Assembly: GCF_000003195.3 (NCBI RefSeq)
Contig: NC_012871.2
Location: forward strand, 49,592,345-49,656,344
Direction of reading: 5' to 3'
Length of the DNA: 64,000 nt
DNA from: Sorghum bicolor
Taxonomy: Eukaryota > Streptophyta > Magnoliopsida > Poales > Poaceae
Part shown: positions 1-12,362 of the stretch, piece after piece
How the letters are laid out: every line of letters begins with the position of its first letter
Numbering within the stretch: position 1 is the first letter of the stretch
The notes under the pieces: generated by a model
Databases searched by the model: none
The model's input: only the letters and a program-made list of their open reading frames with translations
Told to the model about the DNA's origin: nothing
Translations under genes and position numbers: made by a program

Positions 1-1590
1 GGTGATGATGGTGATAACAATGGTAAAAGTCTAATTCTACTTGTGCTCTTTTGAGGGGATACATACCTTCCATGCTCTTTTGAAACTTTTTGAGGAGAAT
101 GAGATGCTCTATATTTTCTTTTTCTTTCCTCTCACGTGGGTATCTTGTACCCCTAATTCTACTGTCGGACACTTATCCATTTTTACCTCTCGTCTCACTT
201 TTTCTTTTATTTCGAGGTTCCGGGCACTTGCCCCTTTTTATTTCCTCGTATCCTTTCTCTTTTTTTAGAGCACTCATCTCCTGAAATAATATAGCAAGTG
301 GTAGTAACCAAGATAACTCGAGCATTTATTTCATAGGGGAAAAACAGAAATAGGAGAATGTTTTTGGCTATTCTCTCCCGGATTAGGTAGAATACTTTTG
401 GGTGGCTCTGGAGATGGAAATGGGTGGATATATGTGGATGCGTACTTTCGGAGTAGAAGTAGCATGTGTGAGTGAACGTGCAAGTGAATCTTGATTTAAC
501 CACATGACAAGCTCCTAAGGGTCTACACAACTTGACCACACTCAATGCTCATAAGCAGTAAAAAGTAAATGTGTGGCTCAAAGTCTAGCAAGCATGTATA
601 TATGGCTGTGGTAGGAATTTAAACTCTCATCATACAGGAACTCATCATGTGTTATTTTAAAGATAAAATTCTCCAAATTTCTAGCATCTCTAGGAACAGA
701 TAAACAATAGCTCAACCTTCCCATATCATATCCATTGACAACTTAGACCAGATCAAGTTCTCTTCCCACAAGTTCAGGTTTAGAGCAAGCTTTAAATTAT
801 AACAGTTATGTCTAAACTTGAGAAAGAACTGAAATTTGAAAATTAGGCAGAGCAACTATTCATCATATCCATGCTAGAGTTTTATTAAGATTCAGTTTAG
901 CATAGCTACTTTATTTATTTATTAAGCAAACTAAGCAACGATATATATATATATAAGCAAAAAAATCTTTATTTGGTTTTTCATGGTTATGTATATTTTT
1001 ATTTTAATATAGTATAAGTATATAAATAGATAGAAATACGTAGCGGGATAAATGGGGGTGCTCTCCCCCAAGCTGAATTTTAATGTAATTTCTTCTAATG
1101 TAGCTAGCAGGTGGAGGAGGTGTATGTGAAAGTCGGCAGCACCCTGGTAGCGATTAGGATGTCCTCCGTCTGCTAGTCTTCTTGATCCTTGAATTATGTG
1201 GAGCTCAAATAGACAACAAAGCTTTGTGGAACTGATTAGGTGTTAGCATAAATATCTAGCCCTTTATCATGTTGAGCCTCCTCAATAAATGCTACTTTCT
1301 TTGGTAGGATCACAATTTTATTTTTATATTTTTATAGAGCAGAAGAATATTTTTATTTTATTATTTTTTTATGCCACCACAGTGAATGTACTTATGGGTT
1401 TTATGCCACTTGTATACTCACATGGGGCTTACTGGTTTTAACATTTTTATTTTCTTTTTAGGATAGTATGAACATAATTAACTAAGCAAACTATTTTAAA
1501 TAATTGAAAGGAAAAAGGATAACTACCAAGTTTACCTCTTGGCAAGGCGTTCGTTGTTTTTAAGTCCTCTGAACGGGACTCTCTGTTTTC
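1..1590 (-). other. Non-coding 3' tail of element A
   Basis: This AT-rich stretch follows the second protease domain of A. It is collinear with 4090-5800 of element C, with many small differences, so it belongs to the same family. I see no supported reading frame. A polypurine-like motif (CTCCCCCAAGCT on the plus strand) lies at 1062-1074. The ATT microsatellite present in C at the equivalent place is absent here, where only a short T-rich run occurs near 240-270. Confidence 0.7.
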
Positions 1591-2295
1591 TCAGTCGTCC
1601 TGGGATTCACTGGATGGCGTAGCCTCCTCTTCGTGTATGACTATCTTCTCTCTCCACACCTGACTCGGTGCTATGGTCTCCTCAGGATAGTTCTGTTCAA
1701 GTTGTATGTCTTCAGACCTTACCACTTCTCCTTCGTAGTCTGCCCATCCATCCTTGATGATTTGCCTCCTCTGGTTGCGGTTGCGTCGTCTTTTTCTTGT
1801 CCTGACCTGCTTAGAGTCTTCAACTATATAGTTAGGGTCAGTAAAATAGCGGTGTAACTTCTCCGAGGGGAAGTGCATGTGGACTTCTCTAGTTCCAATG
1901 TAGATGATTGCTTTAACGGTGCTGAGGAAAGGTCTCCCAAGGATGATGGGTGGATGGTACTCGTCTTCTCCCATGTCAATAACCTGAAAGTCTGTATGGA
2001 CAAAATGATCATCTATTTTGACAAGGACATCAGTTACTATACCTTCAACCTTTTGGAATGTCTGATCTGCCATCAGGAGCTGAATGTATGTTGGTTTTAG
2101 GGGCATGGTTCCGAACAGGAGCCGATAGGTGACTGTGGCCATTATGTTGACGCCCGATCCGATGTCGCAAAGCGTTTTGTAGAAGTTGTACCCATCAATG
2201 GAGCACTGGATGCTTGGCATACCTGGGTCGTCCTTCTTGGTCAGGAACGGTGACTTAAGTCGATGATCTTGACCTCCTTGAACTGCAGTGACGAT
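1591..2295 (-). pseudogene. Second aspartic-protease domain of element A (3' part of its polyprotein)
   Basis: The minus-strand reading shows a retropepsin-like fold signature: the active-site-like stretch CDIGSGVNIMATVTYRLL, then a flap-region segment, and the conserved C-terminal motif PPIILGRPFLST. This resembles the Athila family protease, which normally has CDLGASVNLMP and LILGRPFL. A basic segment (RTRKRRRNRNQRRQ) and an acidic tail follow, ending at a stop near 1591. The frame is open over about 235 codons up to the ACGAT duplication, where element C interrupts it. The upstream half, including another protease domain, continues at 10437. It is called a pseudogene because the polyprotein is physically split and upstream gag is frame-broken, although this segment is itself open. 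Confidence 0.75.
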
Positions 2296-3509
2296 TGTTG
2301 ATATTTGGTAACGCAATAAGGAAATGATCCGCAAGCGCACGGATATCGGTGAGCATTTCACCCGGGAGGTTATCCAGAGTTATCGTATTTATATTTTTAC
2401 CACTGGGAGAAAGGGTGCATCTGACTAACCAAATCTATTGCTACTACCCCTTTAGGCTACAAAGAATGTTTCTCGATGTAAGTGATGTATAGAGAAGACT
2501 GCAACCGTAGTCTCGTTCTAACCTTGGTAAGGATGATCTACTGTTCTATTGGGGAGGCTCACAGAATCTAGACAACACAAAGGATGTTCGACCCGCACCT
2601 ATAAACCCTACCCGTCCTGCTAACAAGATATGGGATACAAAGGTAACTCGGAAATGTCACGTTCCTCGCTACTACCACGGTCCAGCTAGTCAGGGGATAT
2701 CTATGAGTACCCTAGCCTAAACACCACGTTTACGCTAACAAGTGATTACTCTAATACTCAACCGGAAGAGGATTAAAGTAAACTCATAAACCAAAGAACA
2801 ATAAAACAAGAACTTACTAGTAATTAGAAGTCGAATTACTGAAGAATCTTAGAAGCAAGCCTCGGGTTAGGAGACTTGATCCCGCAGGTACAACTCGGAG
2901 TAGACACCGACAGGCCGGCCTTCCTCCGATCTACACCTCCACTCTATCTCTCTCAATCTAGTAGAAACTAGAAGATCTATTTCTACCTTACATTGGTTGC
3001 TAAGCCTAAAAAGAAATATTATTTAGAGAAGAGGTTTTCCTTCGAGGGCACCCCTCAATCTCTATGATAATTTCTTGTCCTCTCCAGGGGCCAGGGGGGT
3101 CTCCTTATATAGTCCTTCTCCTCTATGCATTTTTGGGTCGGTAGGCGAGGTGGTACTACATTATCTTTGATCTATTAGGTCGGTGGAACGTCGTGTGCGA
3201 AGAGAGTCCCGAACGGAGTCCAAAGGGGGGCGGGCGCCCTGGGCGTGGCCCCTTTCGGCCTCCGCTTCCTTCCCGTGGCTTCTGGAGTCTTCTAGATGGT
3301 GGAAAATTGCACGGTGCGTTGTTATCTCTATGTAATCCTGACATGTGGGCCTTTCTTCCTTATTTCCTGATAACCCCCTGCAGAAATAGACAAACACCAA
3401 AACTCGTGGAATTCTGTCAGATAAAACCCTAAGTGTAGATGTTGATTTCATTTGGATCCTTTTCTTTGTTTATTTGATAATTAAATTTGATACTTAAGGA
3501 CCGTCAACA
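2296..3509 (-). repeat. 3' LTR of element C
   Basis: This 1214-bp LTR begins TGTTGATATT and ends GTCAACA in the plus orientation. It is nearly identical to 9197-10431 but lacks a 21-bp duplication of a GGCGGGCGCCC-containing segment. A TATA-like TATATAAG lies on the minus strand at 3104-3111. It is the 3' LTR because the polypurine tract adjoins it at 3510 and the primer site adjoins the other copy. Confidence 0.9.
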
Positions 3510-3524
3510 AAGTCCCCCAAGCTT
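3510..3524 (-). promoter_or_regulatory. Polypurine tract of element C
   Basis: On the minus strand this reads AAGCTTGGGGGACTT, directly before the 3' LTR start. This is the expected position and base composition for the plus-strand priming site of reverse transcription. Confidence 0.75.
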
Positions 3525-5845
<2,321 letters not shown>

Positions 5846-6806
5846 GTGATTCCGGCGGCGCCTCTCTTCGTGTATAACTATCTTCTCCCTCCACACCTGA
5901 CTCGGTGCTACGGTCTCCTCAGGACAGTTTTGTTCAAGCTATATGTCTTCAGACCTTATCACTTCTCCTTCATAGTCTGCCTATCCGTCCTTGATGATTT
6001 GCCTCCTCTGGTTGCGGTTGCGTTGTCTTCTTCTTGTCCTGACCTGCTTAGAATCTTCAACTATATAGTTAGAATCATTAAAGTAGTGGCGTACCTTCTC
6101 AGAGGGGAAGTGCATGTGGACTTCTCTGGTTCCAATGTAGATGATAACTTTGATAGTGTTGAGGAATGGTCTTCCAAGGATGATGGGTGGGTCGTACTCG
6201 TCTTCTCCCATGTCAATGACCTGAAAATCGTCTCGAGCTGAATGTATGTTGGTTGTAGGGGCATGGTTCCATGTAGGAGCTGATAAGTGACTGCGGCCAT
6301 TATGTTGTTGTCAGATCCGGTGTCGTAGAGTGTCTTCTGAAAAGAGTATCCATTGATTGTGCACTCGATGCTTGGAACACCAGGGTTGTCCTTCTTGATC
6401 AAGAAAGGTGACTTGAGTCGATGATCTTGACCTCTTTGAGTTGCAGTGACCATCTTAGTTGACTCGGTCCACATTTGCTTGTTCCTGTTCCTCCTGTTGG
6501 TCCTCTTCCTTGGTTCATGTCGGGATTGCTCTGAAGTTTGTGTAGTCTTGTTCTTGAAGGAAAGTCTCCTTCTTCCCCTTGATGTAGAGACTGATCTTGG
6601 CAGCATTAGCGTAGATGACAGCTCTGGTGTTTTGGAATGGCCTCCCTAAGATGATGGGTGCCCTCTCCTTAGTACCAGTCTCTATCACCATGAAGTTTGC
6701 TGGAGCGTACAAGGTACCAACTCGGACACAGAGGTTCTTCAATATTTCCTTTGGGAAACTAAGTGTCTGATCTCCATTGTGTTTGTGCTCGTAGATCTAG
6801 GTCCTT
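5846..6806 (-). pseudogene. Degenerate tandem-protease region of element C
   Basis: Minus-strand fragments match both protease domains of element A in the same order. The first is a tail with the motif APIILGRPFQNT (near 6650). The second has the active-site-like LYDTGSDNNIMAAVTYQLL (near 6290-6340) and the C-terminal motif PPIILGRPFLNT (near 6170). The frame is interrupted by at least two frameshifts, near 6580 and 6235, so no complete protein is made. The upstream half of protease 1 and all gag sequence are missing: similarity to A begins abruptly near 6806. The linker between the domains contains the same basic NRRNRNKQ stretch as A, so the tandem arrangement predates the separation of A and C. 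Confidence 0.75.
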
Positions 6807-6900
6807 CACTTGGTGGAGTCTGGGAGTTGTAAAACTCCTTCAGGTTTTGCTCGAAGTGTACCTGTTCATAGAGACAAGGCAGAGATCAAGTGCATAGGCC

Positions 6901-6923
6901 CTGTTGGTGAAAAACACCAACAG
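6901..6923. other. Perfect 9-bp stem hairpin in element C
   Basis: The inverted repeat CTGTTGGTG / CACCAACAG is separated by a five-A loop. It lies just upstream, in transcription order, of the truncated protease region. In an RNA it would form a stable stem-loop. Its role is unknown; a structured packaging signal or a scar of recombination are both possible. Confidence 0.6.
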
Positions 6924-8156
6924 AACCAGAAGTGTAATTGTTCTTCTCTAACCTTAAGCATAGTGAGCAAAATAAAGTTGATGGATCATGAGTGTAGCAT
7001 TTAAAACATTTGCCAGATCAGATTGCTTGACCTAATGGAAAGATAATCTATCTATATATATATTTTGTTTATATCTTCCAAAGATTGAATGTGCAACATT
7101 TTGGCTTATATGATTAGGAGTGTGGGATCACGAAGGTAGTACTAAGAACAAAGATTAAAGGACTAAACATGTTGAATTAATTGGGTTGGTTAATTTGGAG
7201 CTACAAATCATACATGTTTGTCTCTTTATTTATGTGAACGCCAGAACCAAGGAGAAACTTTATAAAAGTGATAGTCAAGTACCTTAAGATGTTACCTTAC
7301 TTGAAGAGTGATGGTATAGTATCACCTTGTGGAAGCTTTCCTTTCTTAGCGGTTGTGCATTGTGTTTGTGGCACTCTTCATGGATCATCTCTTTATGATG
7401 AATGAGCTATGTCTTCCTTGTACAAATTGTTAAACTTCATGTGTCACTTTCTTCATCTCCAATGCGAGTTTATCTCAGGACTTCCCAGGTTGATATTGAA
7501 AGTTTTCCTGTAGGGGTTAGTCCAACAAAATATACCAATGTCTACACAAGCAATTTTTAGTTCAATAACTGAACTAGACTCCATGTCTAATCACATTGAG
7601 GAAGGCTATTTAACCTAAGCACCATGCTTAATTTAAAAGCCAATAGAAGTATGTGCAGTACTTCCAAACTAACACTTACTAGGATAAACAAAGGTAGCGT
7701 GATAGCATTTATAGAGATCTACTCAAGTGGAGATTAAGTAGTGTGATTAGTACTTAACAAATTGAGCATCTCTCAAAGGTAGGGACAACCAACATAGCAA
7801 CATGGCAAAGGATGTTTTTATGTAAAGTACTCCCCCAAGCTTGAATTTTGCGAAATTCAAGTTTGGATGAATTTAATTCAATGTTGTATGATGGTTGGTT
7901 GGACATACCTTGTGCTTGTCATTTATCCAATCTTCTTGCTCCAATCCTAGAAAGTTTAGTGGCAAGAATACCCGAAGGAATATTTCTAAAATTATCTTAT
8001 ATGCTCAATACACAAGGCAATGTTGCAAATAATTAGAAGTTCATATTACGATCTGATTAGTGCTTGTTTTAGAAAACTAAGCTTGTCCTTGGGAAACCAT
8101 CAATTTATGTCGGCGAAGTGGTTTCCCTTCCAACGCTGACCTATATCAAGATCAAC
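6924..8156 (-). other. Unassigned internal sequence of element C
   Basis: This stretch lies between the orphan ORF and the protease remnant and occupies the place where gag should be. It has no counterpart in element A within the window and no reading frame I can support. A polypurine-like motif (CTCCCCCAAGCTT, plus strand) at 7830-7842 resembles the real polypurine tract at 3510, which may mark an old recombination joint. Confidence 0.5.
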
Positions 8157-9083
8157 TCAACAAGATCTGCAATATTTGTTATAGACATATGCATCGACAG
8201 CCGCTCTTTTAAAGTTGTTATAAGTAGAAAAGAAGAGGGGGTTGGAGATCTCAAATGTGGTAAGGTTAGAGAGACCAATTGATTGGGGAGATGTTTTATA
8301 TGAGCAAGGACTTGATGAGGTATTTATGAAATAACTTCCATGCTCACTATTGTTTCTCTCGTTCTCAAACTCCAAGGATGATTCTTCATGAATGCTTAAA
8401 ATTCCTCTAGGATTGTCTCTCAAGTTTGTTTTATCTATCCATTCAATGGTGATAGCACATGGATTTTTAATGCCCTCTAGCCATTGATGTTGCTCTTCTC
8501 GATCCTCCTTCTTATGCATGGGATGTCTAGAGAGATTCATAGGATTATCGGGAGGTTCAAGAGAAAGAGCATAGTAGAAATTATTAAACTCAATGATGGG
8601 TTGGATAGCCGAATTATGGGATTGAAATGTTTGGAAATCGGCTATTGAAACTTCCTTTCCTCGTCTGGGAGATGATTCCTTCTCTATTTCTAAGATTTTT
8701 CTATGAAGACTAGTACAAGAAGGATGTCCATAAATGAAGACATACCTTCCTTTACTAATAGATAAAGAAAGAAGGACTCTACCAAAGCTTATGTGATTAA
8801 GACCAATGTGAAAATATCTAGGAAAAACATGGTCTTGTAGGGCTAGGTCTAAACCAGAATTTATAGAAAGATTAACAGATTCCCTAGGTGTAGCTAAAAG
8901 TGCATTATCTTCTTGATTAAAAGATAGGACCTCGGCTATAGAAAAGGGTTGGTTTTGACCTATTGCAATCAACTCCGGACACAGATCATAATTAGGGGCA
9001 GGACGTGTTGACTCCCATGGTCTATGGCTAGTCTCCGAAGGTGCAAAGAATTTAATAATAGGTATGGAATTTAAGTTATCCAT
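8157..9083 (-). CDS. Orphan 308-aa ORF in the gag position of element C, function unknown
   Basis: An uninterrupted minus-strand frame starts at the ATG at 9081-9083 (MDNLNSIPIIKFF), about 90 nt after the tRNA-Asp primer site, and ends with CRSC before the stop at 8157. An in-frame extension upstream would enter the LTR, so the internal ATG is preferred. The protein looks soluble. It has mixed composition, a charged central part (KKEDREEQHQWLEGI), a Ser/Asn-rich C-terminal third and no clear membrane segment. I see no zinc knuckle, no retropepsin D-G motif, no polymerase YVDD box and no integrase motif. I do not recognise a family. Its place directly behind the primer site and its intactness in a young element argue that it is carried as a gene by this non-autonomous family. 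It may instead be a captured host fragment or a strongly diverged gag N-terminus. Confidence 0.55.
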   Translation of the reverse strand: MDNLNSIPIIKFFAPSETSHRPWESTRPAPNYDLCPELIAIGQNQPFSIAEVLSFNQEDNALLATPRESVNLSINSGLDLALQDHVFPRYFHIGLNHISFGRVLLSLSISKGRYVFIYGHPSCTSLHRKILEIEKESSPRRGKEVSIADFQTFQSHNSAIQPIIEFNNFYYALSLEPPDNPMNLSRHPMHKKEDREEQHQWLEGIKNPCAITIEWIDKTNLRDNPRGILSIHEESSLEFENERNNSEHGSYFINTSSSPCSYKTSPQSIGLSNLTTFEISNPLFFSTYNNFKRAAVDAYVYNKYCRSC

Positions 9084-9172
9084 AAAGATAAAAAGATAAA
9101 AGAATAAAACTATAAAAGTATAATACAAGATAATAGCAAGACTCAAAGTTATCTCAGCAAACCGTCTTTCTC

Positions 9173-9188
9173 CTCGGCAACGGCGCCA
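9173..9188 (-). promoter_or_regulatory. Primer-binding site (tRNA-Asp type) of element C
   Basis: On the minus strand the text is TGGCGCCGTTGCCGAG, eight bases after the LTR end. It is complementary to the 3' end of plant tRNA-Asp with one mismatch against the GGGG of the usual site. Together with the polypurine tract it fixes the element's orientation as minus. Confidence 0.85.
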
Positions 9189-9196
9189 GAAATGCT

Positions 9197-10431
9197 TGTT
9201 GATATTTGGTAACGCAATAATGAAATGATCCGCAAGCGCACGGATATCGGTGAGCATTTCACCCGGGAGGTTATCCAGAGTTATCGTATTTATATTTTTA
9301 CCACTGGGAGAAAGGGTGCTTCTGACTAACCAAATCTATTGCTACTACCCCTTTAGGCTACAAAGAATGTTTCTCGATGTGAGTGATGTATAGAGAAGAC
9401 TGCAACCGTAGTCTCGTTCTAACCTTGGTAAGGATGATCTACTGTTCTATTGGGGAGGCTCACGGAATCTAGACAACACAAAGGATGTTCGACCCGCACC
9501 TATAAACCCTACCCGTCCTGCTAACAAGATATGGGATACAAAGGTAACTTGGAAATGTCACGTTCCTCGCTACTACCACGGTCCAGCTAGTCAGGGGATA
9601 TCTATGAGTACCCTAGCCTAAACACCACGTTTACGCTAACAAGTGATTACTCTAATACTCAACCGGAAGAGGATTAAAGTAAACTCATAAACCAAAGAAC
9701 AATAAAACAAGAACTTACTAGTAATTAGAAGTCGAATTACTGAAGAATCTTAGAAGCAAGCCTCGGGTTAGGAGACTTGATCCCGTAGGTACAACTCGGA
9801 GTAGACACCGACAGGCCGGCCTTCCTCCGATCTACACCTCCACTCTATCTCTCTCAATCTAGTAGAAACTAGAAGATCTATTTCTACCTTACATTGGTTG
9901 CTAAGCCTAAAAAGAAATATTATTTAGAGAAGAGGTTTTCCTTCGAGGGCACCCCTCATTCTCTATGATAATTTCTTGTCCTCTCCAGGGGCCAGGGGGG
10001 TCACCTTATATAGTCCTCCTCCTCTATGCGTTTTTGGGTCGGTAGGCGAGGTGGTACTACATTATCTTTGATCTATTAGGTCGGTGGAACATCGTGTGCG
10101 AAGAGAGTCCCGAACGGAGTCCAAAGGGGGGCGGGCGCCCAGGTCCTCAGGGCGGGCGCCCTGGGCGTGGCCCCTTTCGGCCTCCGCTTCCTTCCCGTGG
10201 CTTCTGGAGTCTTCTAGATGGTCGAAAATTGCACGGTGCGTTCTTATCTCTATGTAATCCTGACATGTGGGCCTTTCTTCCTTATTTCCTGATAACCCCC
10301 TGTAGAAATAGACAAACACCAAAACTCGTGGAATTCTGTCAGATAAAACCCTAAGTGTAGATGTTGATTTCATTTGGATCCTTTTCTTTGTTTATTTGAT
10401 AATTAAATTTGATACTTAAGGACCGTCAACA
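9197..10431 (-). repeat. 5' LTR of element C
   Basis: This 1235-bp LTR pairs with 2296-3509. It holds an extra 21-bp copy around 10140-10160, where a GGGCGGGCGCCC segment is repeated. A TATATAAG box on the minus strand at 10005-10012 is the likely core promoter of the element. Immediately to the right lies the ACGAT target duplication. Confidence 0.9.
10005..10012 (-). promoter_or_regulatory. TATA box in the 5' LTR of element C
   Basis: The minus strand reads TATATAAGG here. The same box occurs at 3104-3111 in the 3' LTR and at 23519-23526 in the LTR of element A. Conservation at the same LTR position in all three supports promoter function. Confidence 0.6.
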
Positions 10432-10436
10432 ACGAT

Positions 10437-11040
10437 CTTAGCTGACTCGGTCCACACTTGCTTGTTCCTGTTCCTCCTATTGGTCCTCTTACTTGGTTCA
10501 TGTCGGGATTGCTCCAGGATTTGTGTAGTCTTGTTCTTGAAGGAAAACGTCTCTTTCCTCCCTTTGATGTAGAAACTGATCTTGGCAGCACTAGCGTAGA
10601 TGACAGCTCCTGAGGTGTTCATGAATGGCCTCCCTAAGATGACGGGTGCCCTCTCATCATTACCGGTCTCTATCACCACGAAGTCTGCTAGGCCGTACAA
10701 GGTACCAACTCAGACGCAGAGATTCTTCAATATTCCCTTTGGGAAACTTAGCGTCCAATTTGCAAACTGCAAACACATGGTTGTTTCTAATAAAGGATGT
10801 GTAAAGAATTTTTCATAGAGTACTCTGGGCATAATGTTGACACTAGAGCCAAAGTCGCAGAGTGCTTCTGGGAAGTCCACCATGCCGATGGAGATCAGGA
10901 TGATGGGGCGTCCTAGATCGCATCTCTTGACCGGCAGAAGGTCAGTAGTAACTTCCGCAACGGGGTTACTCCAGTAGTTACTTGTATCAAACATGTCTAC
11001 AAGATTTGCAGATTCTAATCCTTCCGATTGTGATGGTATA
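10437..11040 (-). pseudogene. First aspartic-protease domain of element A
   Basis: The minus-strand reading contains the Athila-like active-site stretch CDFGSSVNIMPRVLYEKF (near 10800-10860) and, after a one-base frame change near 10700, the C-terminal motif APVILGRPFMNT (near 10620-10660). A basic linker NRRNRNKQVWTESAKIV follows, stops at the ACGAT duplication, and resumes at 2290 with the second protease domain. One retropepsin per polyprotein is the normal arrangement, so the pair is unusual. Element C has the same pair in degenerate form. The active-site triad is D-F-G rather than the usual D-S/T-G. Athila proteases commonly have D-L-G, so this alone does not prove inactivity. Confidence 0.75.
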
Positions 11041-12357
11041 CCGGGGTTAGTAGCAGGAACAGCAGCAGCTATTTGATTTAACTGAGATTCAATCATTTTA
11101 TTAAAGCTAATTTGATTCTTGATGGCAGTAGAAAAATTATCCATTCTATTATTTATATTTTCTAGCATTTTATCATTAGATGCCAATTTCTTAGATAGGT
11201 TATCCATTAGCTTTCCTTGATTAGACACTAACTCTCTCAGAGGTGGAAAATTATTATTATTATAAGAATTGTTACCTTGATAATTACCTGAGTAGTTAGG
11301 CCTCTGTTGATTCCAACCTTGATTTTGTTGAGGACGGTTGTAGTTGTTGTTGTTGTTGTTGATGTAGTTCACGTCCTCAAGTATCTCAGGGCAGTGATTG
11401 CCTGAGTGTCCAGTTTCTCCACACTCCTCACAAGTCATGTGAGAGTCGTAGACGTGCATAACTTCTTTCTTATCTCCAGCTCTATCATCGAGCTTCTTCA
11501 CGAGCAGGTCTAGCTTGGCAGACATCATGTCTACCTCCTTGAGTTGGTGCATACCTCCACCTCTCTTGCGTGTCTGGGTCCTCTCTTCGTTCCAGCCTTG
11601 ATTGGACGCCATCTTCTCCACAAGAGTTGTGGCTTGTGGTATGGTGAGTGATATGAATGCTCCTCCAGCTGCAGCATCCATGGTCTCTCGGGCACTATTG
11701 TCGAGCCCATGATAAAACGTCTACATCAGTAGCTAGCTCTCCATTCCATGATGGGGACATTCTATGATGTAGTCTTGGAAGCGCTCCCATGCTTCTGGAA
11801 CGGATTCATCATGTTGTTGCTGAAAACTTGTAATTTTCCACAGAGAGCATTGGTCTTGCCCATGGGAAAGAACTTAGCTAGAAAGTTCATGGAGCAGAGT
11901 GCCCACGTAGTATTCTTCACCTTTGTAGCGAAGAACCATTGCTTCGCCCTCCCCAACAGTGAGAATGGGAATAGGCGAAGTAGTATAGCATCTCTAGGGA
12001 CTCCTGACATGGTGAATGTGCTGCAAATCTCCAGGAAGTGTTGGAGATGAGCACTAGCATCTTCGTCTGCCTTCCCACAGAACTGGTTGGATTGCACCAT
12101 GTTGATGAGCCCAAGCTTGAGCTCAAAGTTGCGGTCGATCTCCACAGTAGGTCCAGTGCGGATGTTATCCGTAGTGGGAGCTGAGAACTCGCGGATCGAC
12201 TTGTTCGTTATGGCTTCGAACTCCGTCGACAAGTTCTGGATGAAACTTCGACGGTCTTCTGGTTTGGATGAAGCTTTACGCTGAAGTGTTGACGATCTGA
12301 GCTTGGCTCTGGTTTTTCTGATTAACGATTCGGGGTCATCAACAAAATTTCCTAGAA
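11041..12357 (-). pseudogene. Gag of element A (capsid region and CCHC zinc knuckle)
   Basis: Minus-strand translation gives a classic plant gypsy gag. The capsid part contains HLQHFLEICSTFTMSGV and LRLFPFSLLGRAKQWFF. It is followed by a low-complexity Asn-rich stretch and a CCHC knuckle CEECGETGHSGNHC near 11400-11440. The order, the Asn/Gln-rich linker and the downstream protease fit Athila gag. The start codon lies at 22189-22191 (MNRRH...), on the far side of copia B, which split the gene after about five codons; the frame continues exactly as LLGNFVDDPE once B and one TSD copy are removed. Frameshifts and stops between about 11680 and 11800 break the frame, so the gene is dead apart from the insertion. 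Confidence 0.8.
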
Positions 12358-12362
12358 GATGT

